A stretch of DNA of 64,000 bases from an uncultured Rhodopila sp. (GTDB taxonomy: Bacteria > Pseudomonadota > Alphaproteobacteria > Acetobacterales > Acetobacteraceae): the NCBI RefSeq assembly GCF_903944925.1, contig NZ_CAJATU010000089.1:1-64000 (forward strand), in the 5' to 3' direction. The notes under the pieces are model-generated. The model was given only the letters and a program-made list of their open reading frames with translations, was not told the DNA's origin and did not search any database. Positions 36,201 through 44,684 of the stretch are shown here, in pieces (the first letter of the stretch is position 1; the number at the start of each line of letters is the position of its first letter). The position numbers and the translations under genes were made by a program.

Positions 36201-36302
36201 CATGTCGAACGTCCGGCGCGGCCCGCGGATATCAAGGAGTCGAGCGACGACCGGGTGCTTGGATTGGGGCTGCGGACGTTCAGGATAGTTCCCGTGTCGT
36301 AA
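33210..36302 (+). CDS. Large protein with four tandem beta-rich repeats, possibly glycan-related
   Basis: 1030 residues when read from ATG 33210; Met14 or GTG 33291 are alternative starts. Residues 1 to about 470 contain Rossmann-like stretches (VIANHLEAVGLAIHLAPRA, LLLHVHDD) that loosely recall GT-B glycosyltransferase halves, but no catalytic motif is certain. From about 480 there are four repeats of 134-141 residues. Each begins GWHxxExWGxW (Gly at 498, 632, 773, 914), continues with alternating strands, then W.LPPE.T.GQ..L.V and DDRxLGxGLR. These look like carbohydrate-binding-type beta sandwiches. No signal peptide is seen. Function unknown. Confidence 0.75.
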   Translation: MRFSLTRSLQPAIMAAADGPQKPCRDPVSLTAEPISTLPSLIERVTRLYGQPLVVSLPPVTPDGDHADAFDALLRQVQHANVVVFPAIRIGSLDAFFHLRLAEILKDRPPLRSLSVVALSPETGPWLAGGFADRFRAAWPFERCVFVTDDSDAAVLSSQIGLPVGGPEADPEILYSEARAGQKIALQLQEPWPRCGSTTAFENQIEGLVKAGFLTIRLFASGNYRRGPTLDARLKTIIPENSANANAHINLIAIPDQPPIVAENHDPVANWASRLDRAASCKVSDAAATEAGKRADAVIANHLEAVGLAIHLAPRARLLLHVHDDRAAAARTWAQRQGYSEAETEAEVAAAAQAQARVLAIPDICTHVSIDELARLGPQTQRRAAVLPRIYVAVPLSFNDAGELAADIPELANDPGRLAERQSPVEQAEEAVQGGRDYPDVLRSIPLPSTHVTRRRLAEWASLTAAAMTREKSVHHFSLDTPFLMTGGKWDHQVLIHGWHDAEPWGRWTDGAEGALQIELAAPLDEPLRLEFDVVPSAVASPLTLCVDAEQLGAIEPRQGSVGWDLPPELTAGKTRFAVALHAAATASPDGRVVGIGVCSVRLVCGHAHPCDPGRYIPIRSDATPRDMLLAGWHPAEDWGCWSNGTTASFELTFARPLHGAYRLELNLIPPAAGGTLTLSVNERALPPVAMSDGMNRWMLPPEVTEGQRRLLIVLSVPETYCPKAAGTAEDDRSLGVGLRGIKLVGYVPGTCAVGRPLLLAPPMDLDGVLLEGWHPPEGWGTWTNAPDATMRLTLGEAMSGSFALEIEFAARALETILTVSVNGFELPAVRTSGGLAVWRLPASCTDGQRDLVVGLHVADTFRPADLGDSRDDRALGIGVRSVTLTRESAAICPIGPKVTVSSRLGESGMLVDGWHRLEPWGCWTAGADATMVLQFGTLLEGNFVLQMDLVPPLVDRQVDLAVNGIALEPLDVADGLNEWFLPQDCTEGQSALSIGVHVERPARPADIKESSDDRVLGLGLRTFRIVPVS

Positions 36303-36335
36303 GCGGATCCTGGTCCCGAAGCTACCGAATCCGGG

Positions 36336-37910
36336 TTAGGCTTTGCGAAGGTTCCAGAACAGCGCATAGCCGGGCAGCACATCGACGACGGATTTCCGAT
36401 ACACCGTGCACGGCAGGATCTGGCCGAGCGGAATATAGGGCACATCGACGAAAACCTGCTGCTGGATCAGTCCGGCGATGCGTTGCCTGTCCGTCAAATC
36501 CGTCGCATCCAGCCAGTCATTCCGCAACGATTCCAGCGCCGCGCTGACCGGCCAGCCGCGCGAGGCAGTCCGGCCGTTGCCGCGTATATACATATGCACG
36601 GCGGGATCGAGCTGGTCCAATCCGGACCAGTAGGTGTGAAACAGGCTCCAACCGCCCTGCTCCACCGGCTCGGTCTTGGCGAAGCGTTGCAACGCGCTGC
36701 CCCAATCGGCGTATTGCGCATCGACGTTCAGACCGATGCGCTTGAGCATGTCGGCGCCGATCTCACCAAGGGCTTTGAGGGTGGGGAAATCGGACGGGAT
36801 CACCAGCACCACCCGCTCGTTCGCATAGCCCGATGCCGCAACGGCTCTGCGCACGGCGGCCAGATCCCGCGGCCCGGTCAGCACCTCCATCCCCGCTGAA
36901 GTTGCCATCGGCGTGCCCGGGCAGAACACGCCAACCCCGTCGCGCCAATTTGCCGGATCGCCGGCGGCGGCGGCCATGTAGTCCTCCTGGCTGACGGCGC
37001 CGAGCAGCGCGCGGCGCAGCGCGGGATTGTCGAACGGAGGCTGCTGATGGTTCATCCGCAGGCAGCCGATGTAGCCCATCGGGTCGGGCGGCGGAACCGT
37101 CAACACTGCGTTTCTTCGCAGTAATGGCAGCAGATCCGCTGTCGGTGCCTCCCACCAATCCACCTCCCCGGCCTGGATGGCGGCGGACACAGTGCCGGCA
37201 TCCGGAATGACCGTCCATTCCACCCTGTCGACATGCACGACTTTTGGTCCGGCGGTGAAACTGGCAACGCCATCGGGGCGCGGCAGGTAGGCCGTATTGC
37301 GCTCGTAGACGACGCGTGATCCGGCGACGCGCTCATCCGCCTTGAAGCGGAACGGTCCGCTGCCGATCATTTCGCCGATCTGGCGAAACGGATCGGTGGA
37401 AGCCACGCGTTCGGGCATCATCGCGCAGATATTGGACCCGGGTTTGCCGAGCGCGGCCGGCAGCAGCGGGAACGGCCGTTTCAGACGAAACCGGATCGTC
37501 CTGTCGTCCGGCGCGGACAACTCGTCCGTCACCGCCAGCAGGGTCTGGCCGAAACCGTCACGCGCGCCCCAGCGGCGGATGCTGGCGACGCAGTCGCGGC
37601 CAAGGACTTTCGCTCCGTCGTGCCAGGCCAGCCCGTCGCGCAAAGTCAGCGTCCAGGTCTTGCCGTTATCGTCGATGCTATGGCCGGCTGCCATCTGCGG
37701 CGAGATGCGCGACGCGCTGTCCATTCCATACAGCGTGTCAAATACCATCATGGCATGGTTGCGCGTGACATAGGCCGAGGACCAGATCGGATCGAGCACG
37801 GCAAGGTCTGCTTGTGGCACAAATCTCAGGACGGACGACCCTGCGCCGGTGCCGACGGCGGGCGCGGCCAGCGCGGCGGCGGTTGCGAGCAAAGTGCGGC
37901 GGCGGATCAC
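36336..37910 (-). CDS. ABC transporter substrate-binding protein (peptide/nickel family 5)
   Basis: A 524-residue extracellular solute-binding protein of the DppA/OppA type. The signal sequence carries RRRTLLATAAALAAPAVG, which could use the Tat or Sec route. Family features include LDPIWSSAYVTRNHAMMVFDTLY, the AGHSIDDNGKTWTLTLRDGLAWHDG block and GSGPFRF. No permease or ATPase genes are next to it, so its partners are encoded elsewhere. It ends convergent with the four-repeat gene. Ligand unknown (di- or oligopeptide, or other). Confidence 0.88.
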   Translation of the reverse strand: MIRRRTLLATAAALAAPAVGTGAGSSVLRFVPQADLAVLDPIWSSAYVTRNHAMMVFDTLYGMDSASRISPQMAAGHSIDDNGKTWTLTLRDGLAWHDGAKVLGRDCVASIRRWGARDGFGQTLLAVTDELSAPDDRTIRFRLKRPFPLLPAALGKPGSNICAMMPERVASTDPFRQIGEMIGSGPFRFKADERVAGSRVVYERNTAYLPRPDGVASFTAGPKVVHVDRVEWTVIPDAGTVSAAIQAGEVDWWEAPTADLLPLLRRNAVLTVPPPDPMGYIGCLRMNHQQPPFDNPALRRALLGAVSQEDYMAAAAGDPANWRDGVGVFCPGTPMATSAGMEVLTGPRDLAAVRRAVAASGYANERVVLVIPSDFPTLKALGEIGADMLKRIGLNVDAQYADWGSALQRFAKTEPVEQGGWSLFHTYWSGLDQLDPAVHMYIRGNGRTASRGWPVSAALESLRNDWLDATDLTDRQRIAGLIQQQVFVDVPYIPLGQILPCTVYRKSVVDVLPGYALFWNLRKA

Positions 37911-38158
37911 CGAATCAGCTCCGGCGCAGCGCCCTTGCTACCGGCCGGAACCGCCCATCGACGGCCTCGGCCTCGGGGCAAATACGGACAGTGGCCGGGA
38001 TGGGTCCTTTCGATCACAGACATCGGTCAGGCTCCGCAGTCGGTTGTGACAATGCAAGCGCACCGACGACGCGGCAAGATGCCACGGTTGCCGGCCCCTT
38101 GCCGAAGCGCGGGACCCATTCATTATGCCCAAACGAGTAGGATGCAGGGAGCAGCGGC

Positions 38159-38770
38159 ATGTTCAAAGCGCGGTTTTTGGCTTTCGGGTTGGCGGCCAGC
38201 CTAGCCGCAGCTTCGCCAACGCTCGCCCAGGCGCCGGCTCCCGCCAGGGTGCGCGGGACAATCAATGCCATCGATGCCGGGGAACTTCAGGTGACCACCC
38301 GCTCCGGCAACAAGGTTACGCTTAAACTACCGGCGGACGCCGTGGTCACGGTCATCGAGCCGATTGCGATCGACGCGATCAAGCCGGGATCATTCATCGG
38401 GACGGCCGCAAGAGCGGAACCGGACGGAACGCTGCGGGCGCTGGAGGTGCAGGTGTTTCCGGAATCGATGCGGGGTGTCGGTGAAGGCCATCGGCCGTGG
38501 GACCTGGGTCCGGGCAGCACGATGACGAACGGCACGGTCGGGACCCTGGAGAAACTGACCGATGGACGCACGCTGACCCTGGATTACAAAGGCGGCGAAA
38601 AGACGGTGATTGTTCCGGCCGAGGCGCCGATCATCACGTATGAGCCGGGCAGCAGGGCGACGCTGACTCCAGGAGCGCATGTCATCGTGACGGCTGCCCG
38701 CAATCCGGACGAAACTTTGACGGCGGTACGCATCGGTATTGGAAAGGACGGGTTAGTGCCTCCTATGTAA
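38159..38770 (+). CDS. Exported protein with DUF5666-like beta units
   Basis: A 203-residue protein with a signal peptide cleaved after PTLAQA. The mature part has RGTINAIDAGELQVTTRSGNKVTLKLP and NGTVGTLEKLTDGRTLTLDYKGGEKTVIVP, two similar units. This is the same style as the gene at 12938-13552, so the two may be distant paralogues. GCAGGGAGCAGC before the ATG gives a ribosome site. No catalytic residues or cofactor motif are visible. Confidence 0.6.
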   Translation: MFKARFLAFGLAASLAAASPTLAQAPAPARVRGTINAIDAGELQVTTRSGNKVTLKLPADAVVTVIEPIAIDAIKPGSFIGTAARAEPDGTLRALEVQVFPESMRGVGEGHRPWDLGPGSTMTNGTVGTLEKLTDGRTLTLDYKGGEKTVIVPAEAPIITYEPGSRATLTPGAHVIVTAARNPDETLTAVRIGIGKDGLVPPM

Positions 38771-38880
38771 CAATCTGCACCGGAGGATCAAGCGCCCGGA
38801 TCAGGCTACGGGCAAGTTCGTGTCCGCAGTCGGGCTCGGCAGGGGCGGAGACGACACACGGCTGCGACCGAATCGCCCGA

Positions 38881-39744
38881 TCAGATCGTGTAGTTGAACG
38901 ACTGGTAGGCCAAATCGCTGAGCGTCTGGTTCATCGACTTCATCGGCTCGTCCGACTCGGCGATGCGCACGACCTTGGCCGGCACCCCGGCCACCGTTGC
39001 ATGCGCCGGGACCGGTTTCAGCACCACGGACCCCGCGGCGATGCGGGCATGCTCGCCCACCTCGATGTTGCCGAGGATGGCCGCGCCGGCACCGATCACA
39101 ACGCCATGACGCACCTTCGGGTGGCGGTCGCCGTGCTCCTTGCCGCTGCCGCCGAGCGTGACGTGGTGCAGCATGGAGACGTTGTCGCCGATCTCCGCGG
39201 TTTCACCGACGACGAGGCCGGTGGCGTGATCGAGGAAGAGGCCGTGTCCAAACTTCGCCGCCGGGTGGATATCGGTCTGGAACACCTCCGACGACCGGCT
39301 TTGCAGGTACAGCGCGAAGTCGCGTTCACCGTGGTTCCACAGCCAGTGGTTCAGGCGGTGCGCCTGGATGGCGTGGAAGCCCTTGAAATAGAGCAGCGGC
39401 TCGATCAGCCGCTCACAGGCCGGGTCGCGGTCCAGCACGGCGGCGATGTCGGCCTTGGCGGCTTCGACGATGCAGCCGTCATCCGCGCAGGCCTTGTTGA
39501 ACGCCTGGACGATCAGCGGCAGGGAGACGACGTCGTTCCTCAGGCGCGCGGCCACGCGATGGAAAACCGCCGTTTCGAAGCTAGGCTGGTTGAGGATCGA
39601 ATCGAAGAACAGCGGCGCCAGTTTCGGCTCCCGCGCATAGGCCTCCTCGGCTTCGCGGCGGAGGCGCTGCCACAATGCATCGGTGACGGCTTCGGTTTCC
39701 TCCGTCGGCACGAGGGTCAGGCGGCAGGGGTTCGGGCGCTTCAT
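38881..39744 (-). CDS. cysE: Serine O-acetyltransferase
   Basis: A 287-residue enzyme making O-acetylserine from serine and acetyl-CoA, the first step of cysteine synthesis. The N-terminal helical SATase domain (about 20-150) has DPACERLIEPLLYFKGFHAIQAHR. The C-terminal left-handed beta helix shows TDIHPAAKFGHGLFLDHATGLVVGE, with the catalytic His. The last residues (YQSFNYTI) end in Ile, the feature that lets CysE bind O-acetylserine sulfhydrylase. ACGGGAA precedes ATG 39744. A perfect inverted repeat stands 32 bp upstream. Confidence 0.95.
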   Translation of the reverse strand: MKRPNPCRLTLVPTEETEAVTDALWQRLRREAEEAYAREPKLAPLFFDSILNQPSFETAVFHRVAARLRNDVVSLPLIVQAFNKACADDGCIVEAAKADIAAVLDRDPACERLIEPLLYFKGFHAIQAHRLNHWLWNHGERDFALYLQSRSSEVFQTDIHPAAKFGHGLFLDHATGLVVGETAEIGDNVSMLHHVTLGGSGKEHGDRHPKVRHGVVIGAGAAILGNIEVGEHARIAAGSVVLKPVPAHATVAGVPAKVVRIAESDEPMKSMNQTLSDLAYQSFNYTI

Positions 39745-39775
39745 GCTGGTTCCCGTCGCAAAAAGATTCGTCCAC

Positions 39776-39794
39776 TATAGAATGCTATTCTATA
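39776..39794 (-). promoter_or_regulatory. Perfect inverted repeat, candidate operator of cysE
   Basis: TATAGAAT (39776-39783), spacer GCT, ATTCTATA (39787-39794). It is AT-rich in GC-rich surroundings and lies 32 bp before the cysE start, where a promoter -10 would be. A dimeric repressor, perhaps of the Rrf2/CymR kind that controls cysteine genes elsewhere, could bind it. The regulator gene is not in the window. Confidence 0.6.
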
Positions 39795-39845
39795 TCATCG
39801 GGCACACGAAGGATACGTCAACTCTTTTTGTCGAAGATTCCGGTA

Positions 39846-40889
39846 TCAGCGCGGCGTTTCGCCAACCGTGTCGGCGGCGTAGGCGCGGCGGTCGCCTATC
39901 GGTTTCGGGCTTCCGACGGTCGAATCCGCTTTGGTTTGCCGCTCGGCCTCCGCGTTGATGACCGCGCCGAACAGGGCCGCGAAGGCCGACAAATACAGCC
40001 AGGTCAGCGTGACGACGACCCCGCCGAGCGAGCCGTAGGTTTTGTCGTAGCTGTTGAAGTGGGTGACGTAGACGCTGAACCCGATCGATCCGGCGATCCA
40101 CAGCAGCGTCGCGATGACCGCCCCCGGCGACACCCAGCGCCAGCGCGCTGTCCTGCGGTTCGGCGCATAGCGATACAACACCGACAAGCCCGTCATGACC
40201 AACAGGATCAGCAGCGGCCACTCCAGCCCGGTCACCATCCACTGGATATCCGCCCCGAGCCCGACCATCTGCATGGCCGTCGGCAGCACGCCGATAAGCG
40301 CAATGCTGACGATGCCACCAACCAGGGCCAGAAGCGTCAGGCCGATGGCAACCAGATTGACCTTGAAGAAGCCCCGGGTCTCCTTTTCCCGGTAGGCGAT
40401 ATCGAGGGCGGTGATCATGCCGCTCATGCCGCGCGATGCGCTCCAGAGGGCAAACAGCAGCGCCACGACCGCGCTGAGGCCGAGCGAGCCGGTAGACGCG
40501 CTGACCAGCTTATGCAGTTGATCTGCTATCATCTGCGTGCTTTCCGGCGGCAGCACGTTCGACAGCGCTTCAACCTGGTGCTCGACCTGGACCGGGTCGA
40601 GCACCAGGCCGTAGATCGACACCAGGGCGGCGAGGGCCGGGAACAGCGCCAGCAGGACGGCGTAGGTAACGCCGCCGGAAACCAGGAAGATGTTGTTTTC
40701 GGACACCTCGCCCCAGGAGCGCACCAGGATGTCCCTCCAGCCGGGCGCCGGGATCTGTCCCGGGTGGCTGGCCGATCGGCCGCGGTTCTGTTGCGGCGGG
40801 GGCGCCGGTTCGTGGCCGATTGTGTGCGGTCCGGGCGCCAGCGCCGTCAGATCGTCTTTCAGTTTGCCAAGGCGATCCGCGTTGCGCAT
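39846..40889 (-). CDS. YihY/BrkB family inner-membrane protein
   Basis: A 347-residue protein from ATG 40889 (GAAGGA eight bases upstream). The N-terminal 50 residues are polar and Pro-rich. The UPF0761/YihY domain follows, with six hydrophobic segments, ENNIFLVSGGVTYAVLLALFPALAALVS and a LWSASRGMSGMITALDIAY block. The C-terminus has the conserved FNSYDKTYGSLGGVVVTLTWLYLSAFAALFGAVINAE. These proteins are often misnamed RNase BN; they are membrane proteins of unclear role. Confidence 0.88.
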   Translation of the reverse strand: MRNADRLGKLKDDLTALAPGPHTIGHEPAPPPQQNRGRSASHPGQIPAPGWRDILVRSWGEVSENNIFLVSGGVTYAVLLALFPALAALVSIYGLVLDPVQVEHQVEALSNVLPPESTQMIADQLHKLVSASTGSLGLSAVVALLFALWSASRGMSGMITALDIAYREKETRGFFKVNLVAIGLTLLALVGGIVSIALIGVLPTAMQMVGLGADIQWMVTGLEWPLLILLVMTGLSVLYRYAPNRRTARWRWVSPGAVIATLLWIAGSIGFSVYVTHFNSYDKTYGSLGGVVVTLTWLYLSAFAALFGAVINAEAERQTKADSTVGSPKPIGDRRAYAADTVGETPR

Positions 40890-40951
40890 GGGAGGGTCCT
40901 TCACCGCTGGCAAGGTGAACGGGCGCCGGGTGACGGAGTTGCCGGCCTGCC

Positions 40952-41626
40952 TCAAACCAGGGTTTGAGCGGGCTCCAGCAGGTCCGGTCCATCGTTGCGC
41001 ACATTGCCGATACGCTTGTCTATCGGCCAGAAGCGCAAAATGCCATCGGCGGATGGCTTCAGCAGCGAAACCGGATCGCCGTCGGTTTCGCCGAGCCATA
41101 TCGGCCAGTCCGCCGGCTCCAGGATCACCGGCATGCGTTCATGCAACGCCGACATCGGATGGTTCGCGTGCGTCGTCAGGATGGCGAAGCTGCGCAGGAT
41201 GTCGCCGTTCGGGGAGCGCCAGCCCTCCCAGATGCCGGCGAATCCCATCGGGTCGCCGTCCTCCCGGGCGATCGCGAACGGCGTCTTGCCGCCCGGGTCC
41301 GCCCGCCATTCGTAGAACGCCGCGGCGGGTATCAGGCAGCGGCGCTTGGCGAAGGCGGCGCGGAACATCCCGGAGGACGCGACGGTTTCCGCCCGCGCGT
41401 TGACTGGCCGCCTTGCGGTCTTGAGGTCCCTGGTGAAAGCCGGGACGAAACCCCAGGTCAGCAGATCGAGATGGCGCTCACCGCTGTCCGGATGCCGCCG
41501 CACCACGGGCGCATCCATCGTCGGCGCCATGTTCCATGTCGGCTTCAGGTTGGGCAGCGAATTCCTCGTCCCGAACAGCCGGGCGATCAGGTCCGGAGGC
41601 AGGAAACTGGCATAGCGTCCGCACAT
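40952..41626 (-). CDS. SRAP (SOS-response-associated) DNA-protein crosslinking enzyme, YedK/HMCES family
   Basis: A 224-residue protein starting MCGRYAS. After Met removal, Cys2 would be the N-terminal nucleophile that crosslinks abasic sites in single-stranded DNA. Other family residues are in WNMAPT (Asn), RPVNARAET, RCLIPAAAFYEW (Glu) and MPVIL (the His in LHERMPV). An upstream in-frame extension to 41977 is rejected because the chemistry needs Cys2. It is divergent from the alcohol dehydrogenase gene, with a 127 bp gap. Confidence 0.92.
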   Translation of the reverse strand: MCGRYASFLPPDLIARLFGTRNSLPNLKPTWNMAPTMDAPVVRRHPDSGERHLDLLTWGFVPAFTRDLKTARRPVNARAETVASSGMFRAAFAKRRCLIPAAAFYEWRADPGGKTPFAIAREDGDPMGFAGIWEGWRSPNGDILRSFAILTTHANHPMSALHERMPVILEPADWPIWLGETDGDPVSLLKPSADGILRFWPIDKRIGNVRNDGPDLLEPAQTLV

Positions 41627-41753
41627 GCCCATCAGTTTGCGCGAAACACGCCGCCGGGCAACCCCCGATGATCGCGGCGTTATGAGCGGCGCCGCTGCAA
41701 CGCCGCCCCGCGCCTGACATTCCGGACGGGATGTCTCAGCAAGGTAGGCGCCC

Positions 41754-42923
41754 ATGAAAGCACTCGCGTGGCACGGCAAGGGCAGCATGCGCTGCGATAC
41801 CGTTCCAGACCCGAAAATCGAGCATCCGCGCGATGCGATCATCAAGGTGACCAGTTGCGCGATTTGCGGGTCGGATCTGCATATCTTCGACGGGGTGATC
41901 CCGTCGATGCAGCACGGCGACGTGCTGGGACACGAAACGATGGGCGAGGTTGTCGAACTTGGCTCCGAAACGCGCAATCTGAAAATCGGCGACCGCGTCG
42001 TCGTTCCGTTTACGATTTCCTGCGGCGAATGCTTCTTCTGCAGGCGGGGATTTTACTCCGGCTGCGAGCGTTCGAACCCGAACAAAAAGATGGCGGAGAA
42101 ATTGTGGGGCCATTCGCCAGCCGGTTTGTTCGGCTATTCCCACCTTCTCGGCGGCTATCCCGGCGGCCAGGCGGAGTATCTACGGGTGCCCTATGCGGAC
42201 GTGGGACCCATTAAGGTGCCGGATGGACTGCCCGATGAACAGGTGCTGTTCCTGTCGGATATTTTTCCGACGGGATACATGGCGGCGGATTTTTGCAACA
42301 TCCGGCCGGGCGATACAATCGCGATCTGGGGTTGCGGCCCGGTCGGGCAGTTCGCCATCCGCAGCGCGTTTTTGCTCGGTGCGAACCGGGTCATCGCGAT
42401 CGACACGGTGCCGGAACGCCTGGCGATGGCGCGGGAAGCCGGCGCGCTGACGCTGGATTTCAAGCAGGAGGATATCTACGACCGTATCCAGGACCTGACC
42501 GCCGGCCGGGGCGCCGATGCCTGCATCGACGCTGTCGGGACCGAGGCCGATACGACCGGCAGTGCGGACTCCCTGATCGATCGCGTCAAGGTCGCCACCT
42601 TCATGGGCACCGATCGGCCTCATGTGTTGCGGCAGATTATTCATTGCTGCCGCAATTTCGGCAATATTTCGATTGTCGGCGTCTATGGCGGCTTCCTCGA
42701 TAAGGTGCCGATGGGGTCCGCGATCAACCGCGGTCTGACGTTCCGCATGGCGCAGACGCCGGTGCAATATTACCTGCCCATGCTGATGGACCTTGTCCAG
42801 AGCGGCAAGATCGATCCGTCCTTCGTCATCACCCACCGCGCCTCGCTGGAGGACGGCCCGGCACTGTACAAGACATTCCGGGACAAGAAAGACGGCTGCA
42901 TCAAAGTCGTCCTGAAACCCTGA
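41754..42923 (+). CDS. Zinc-dependent alcohol dehydrogenase family protein
   Basis: A 389-residue medium-chain dehydrogenase. The catalytic zinc site is CAICGSDLH (Cys and Asp) with GHETMG. The structural zinc loop is [18 protein letters not shown] with four Cys. The nucleotide fold has [14 protein letters not shown]. The layout recalls glutathione-independent formaldehyde dehydrogenase-like proteins ([24 protein letters not shown]). The SDR gene follows 14 bp after it, so they are probably one operon. Substrate unknown. Confidence 0.9.
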   Translation: MKALAWHGKGSMRCDTVPDPKIEHPRDAIIKVTSCAICGSDLHIFDGVIPSMQHGDVLGHETMGEVVELGSETRNLKIGDRVVVPFTISCGECFFCRRGFYSGCERSNPNKKMAEKLWGHSPAGLFGYSHLLGGYPGGQAEYLRVPYADVGPIKVPDGLPDEQVLFLSDIFPTGYMAADFCNIRPGDTIAIWGCGPVGQFAIRSAFLLGANRVIAIDTVPERLAMAREAGALTLDFKQEDIYDRIQDLTAGRGADACIDAVGTEADTTGSADSLIDRVKVATFMGTDRPHVLRQIIHCCRNFGNISIVGVYGGFLDKVPMGSAINRGLTFRMAQTPVQYYLPMLMDLVQSGKIDPSFVITHRASLEDGPALYKTFRDKKDGCIKVVLKP

Positions 42924-42937
42924 TACGGGAGAAAGCA

Positions 42938-43726
42938 ATGGCTTCGGAAACACGCGCGCTGGCGATTGTCACCGGCGCCTCCAGCGGCATCGGCTTTGAA
43001 CTGGCGAAATGCTGCGCCCGCAACGGCTTCGATCTGCTGATCGCCGCCGACGAACCCGCGATCAGCGAGGCGGCTGCCAGTCTGCGCGACCTCGGCGCGA
43101 CCGTCGGAGCGGTGCAGGCGGATCTGTCAAAGACGGACGGCGTCGATAAACTCTACGCCGCCATCGGGTCCCGTCCGGTGGAGGCGCTGCTGGCCAACGC
43201 CGGCCGCGGCCTGGGCAAGGGCTTCCTGGATCAGGATTTCGCCGCGGCCCGCAGAGTCGTCGATACCAACATCACAGGCACGCTTTACCTGATCCATAAA
43301 GTCGGCCGCGACATGCGGGAGCGCAAGCGTGGACGGATCCTGATCACCGGTTCGATCGCCGGATTCATGCCGGGGACGTATCAGGCGGTCTATAACGGCA
43401 CCAAAGCGTTCCTGGACTCGTTCTCGTTCGCGCTGCGGCATGAACTCGCGGCGAACGGCATCACAGTCACCTGCCTGATGCCCGGCGCTACCGAAACGGA
43501 CTTTTTCGAGCGCGCCGACATGCTGGATACCAAGGTCGGCTCCGACAAGAAGGACAACGCGGCCGATGTCGCCGAGACCGGCTTCAAGGCGATGATGAAG
43601 GGCGAAGGCGATGTCGTCAGCGGCTGGCAAAACAAGCTGATGACGGCGATCGCGTCGGTGACCCCGGCTGGCGCGCTGGCCTCGGCGCACGCTCGGATGG
43701 CGCAACCCGGTACAGCAAAGCAATAA
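42938..43726 (+). CDS. Short-chain dehydrogenase/reductase
   Basis: A 262-residue classical SDR: cofactor loop VTGASSGIGFEL, NAGRG block, catalytic Ser (GSIAG) and YNGTKAF (Tyr and Lys). A good ribosome site GGGAGAAAGCA precedes ATG. It shares an operon with the upstream alcohol dehydrogenase; the two may act on the same kind of alcohol or ketone. The gene ends three bases before the convergent GDPD gene. Confidence 0.9.
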   Translation: MASETRALAIVTGASSGIGFELAKCCARNGFDLLIAADEPAISEAAASLRDLGATVGAVQADLSKTDGVDKLYAAIGSRPVEALLANAGRGLGKGFLDQDFAAARRVVDTNITGTLYLIHKVGRDMRERKRGRILITGSIAGFMPGTYQAVYNGTKAFLDSFSFALRHELAANGITVTCLMPGATETDFFERADMLDTKVGSDKKDNAADVAETGFKAMMKGEGDVVSGWQNKLMTAIASVTPAGALASAHARMAQPGTAKQ

Positions 43727-43729
43727 CTG

Positions 43730-44569
43730 CTAAAGGGCCAGCGCCAGATCGGGACGGTCGGAGATCAATCCGTTGACACCCCAATCTATCAGCCGCTGCA
43801 TGTCCGCCGGTTGGTTCACCGTCCACGGCAGGACGAAAAGGCCAAGCGCCAGCGCGTGGCGGACAAGTGCCTCGGTCAGATCGGTGTGGTCGGGTGCCCA
43901 CACCGGTCCGCCCTCCGCCGCAACAGAGTCCGGGACTGACGCAACTTCGGTGATCCCGTCCCACCACAGCGCCGACTCCCCGACGGTCTCGGCACAGGTG
44001 AGCCAGGCCAGCCTGATATCGGGGCGCACCCGCCGGACATGCCGCTGCACCCGCCAGTCAAAGGATTCGAGGATAATCCGGCGCGCCGCACCGGCTTGGT
44101 CGATCACCGCCAGCGTGGCATCCGCCAGCACGTCCGGGGCGGCCGTCCAGTCCGGATGCCGCGGGTCGGTTTTGACCTCGATGGTGAAACGCGCGTCGGG
44201 CAGCGCCTCCAATACGGAGGCCAGCTCCGGGACACGGGCGCCGTCGAGCGGGGCCTGATCGGGAAACCGCATCGCGGTTGCTGAACCGGGACGGATGCGG
44301 CCGACGTCGAAACGGCAGAGATCCGCCTGAGTCAGCGACCGGATCAGCGGACCTTTTCCGTCCAGCCAAACGCCCGAGGCGTCGCGCGTCAGGTCCGGGT
44401 TTAGCGCCGGATCGTGGCTGACCACGACGACGCCGTCCGCGGTCAGGCCGACGTCCAGTTCGAACGCGGTCACCCCAAGGGCGGCGGCAGCCAGGAACCC
44501 CTCCAGCGTATTCTCCGGGAACAGCCCGCGGGCGCCGCGGTGTCCCTGGATCTCCATGAGTCCAGTCAT
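43730..44569 (-). CDS. ugpQ: Glycerophosphodiester phosphodiesterase
   Basis: About 279 residues from ATG 44569 (GGAAGG close upstream; ATG 44557 is possible). The family signature is intact: GHRGARGLFPENTLEGF (His, Arg and Glu), ELDVGLTADGVVVVSHD (Glu, Asp and His), and IEVKTDPRHPDW. It hydrolyses glycerophosphodiesters to glycerol 3-phosphate and an alcohol. No signal peptide is seen, so a cytoplasmic UgpQ-type role is likely. It is convergent with the SDR gene. Confidence 0.9.
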   Translation of the reverse strand: MTGLMEIQGHRGARGLFPENTLEGFLAAAALGVTAFELDVGLTADGVVVVSHDPALNPDLTRDASGVWLDGKGPLIRSLTQADLCRFDVGRIRPGSATAMRFPDQAPLDGARVPELASVLEALPDARFTIEVKTDPRHPDWTAAPDVLADATLAVIDQAGAARRIILESFDWRVQRHVRRVRPDIRLAWLTCAETVGESALWWDGITEVASVPDSVAAEGGPVWAPDHTDLTEALVRHALALGLFVLPWTVNQPADMQRLIDWGVNGLISDRPDLALAL

Positions 44570-44684
44570 CTGCCTTCCGATCCCACCGAAGCCGCACAAA
44601 TAGACAGAAGATCAACCTCAGGCTCTAATCGCCCGACCGGCCCGCATAAACGATGGCCGCCCACAAGAACAGGAGGAGCGACCC

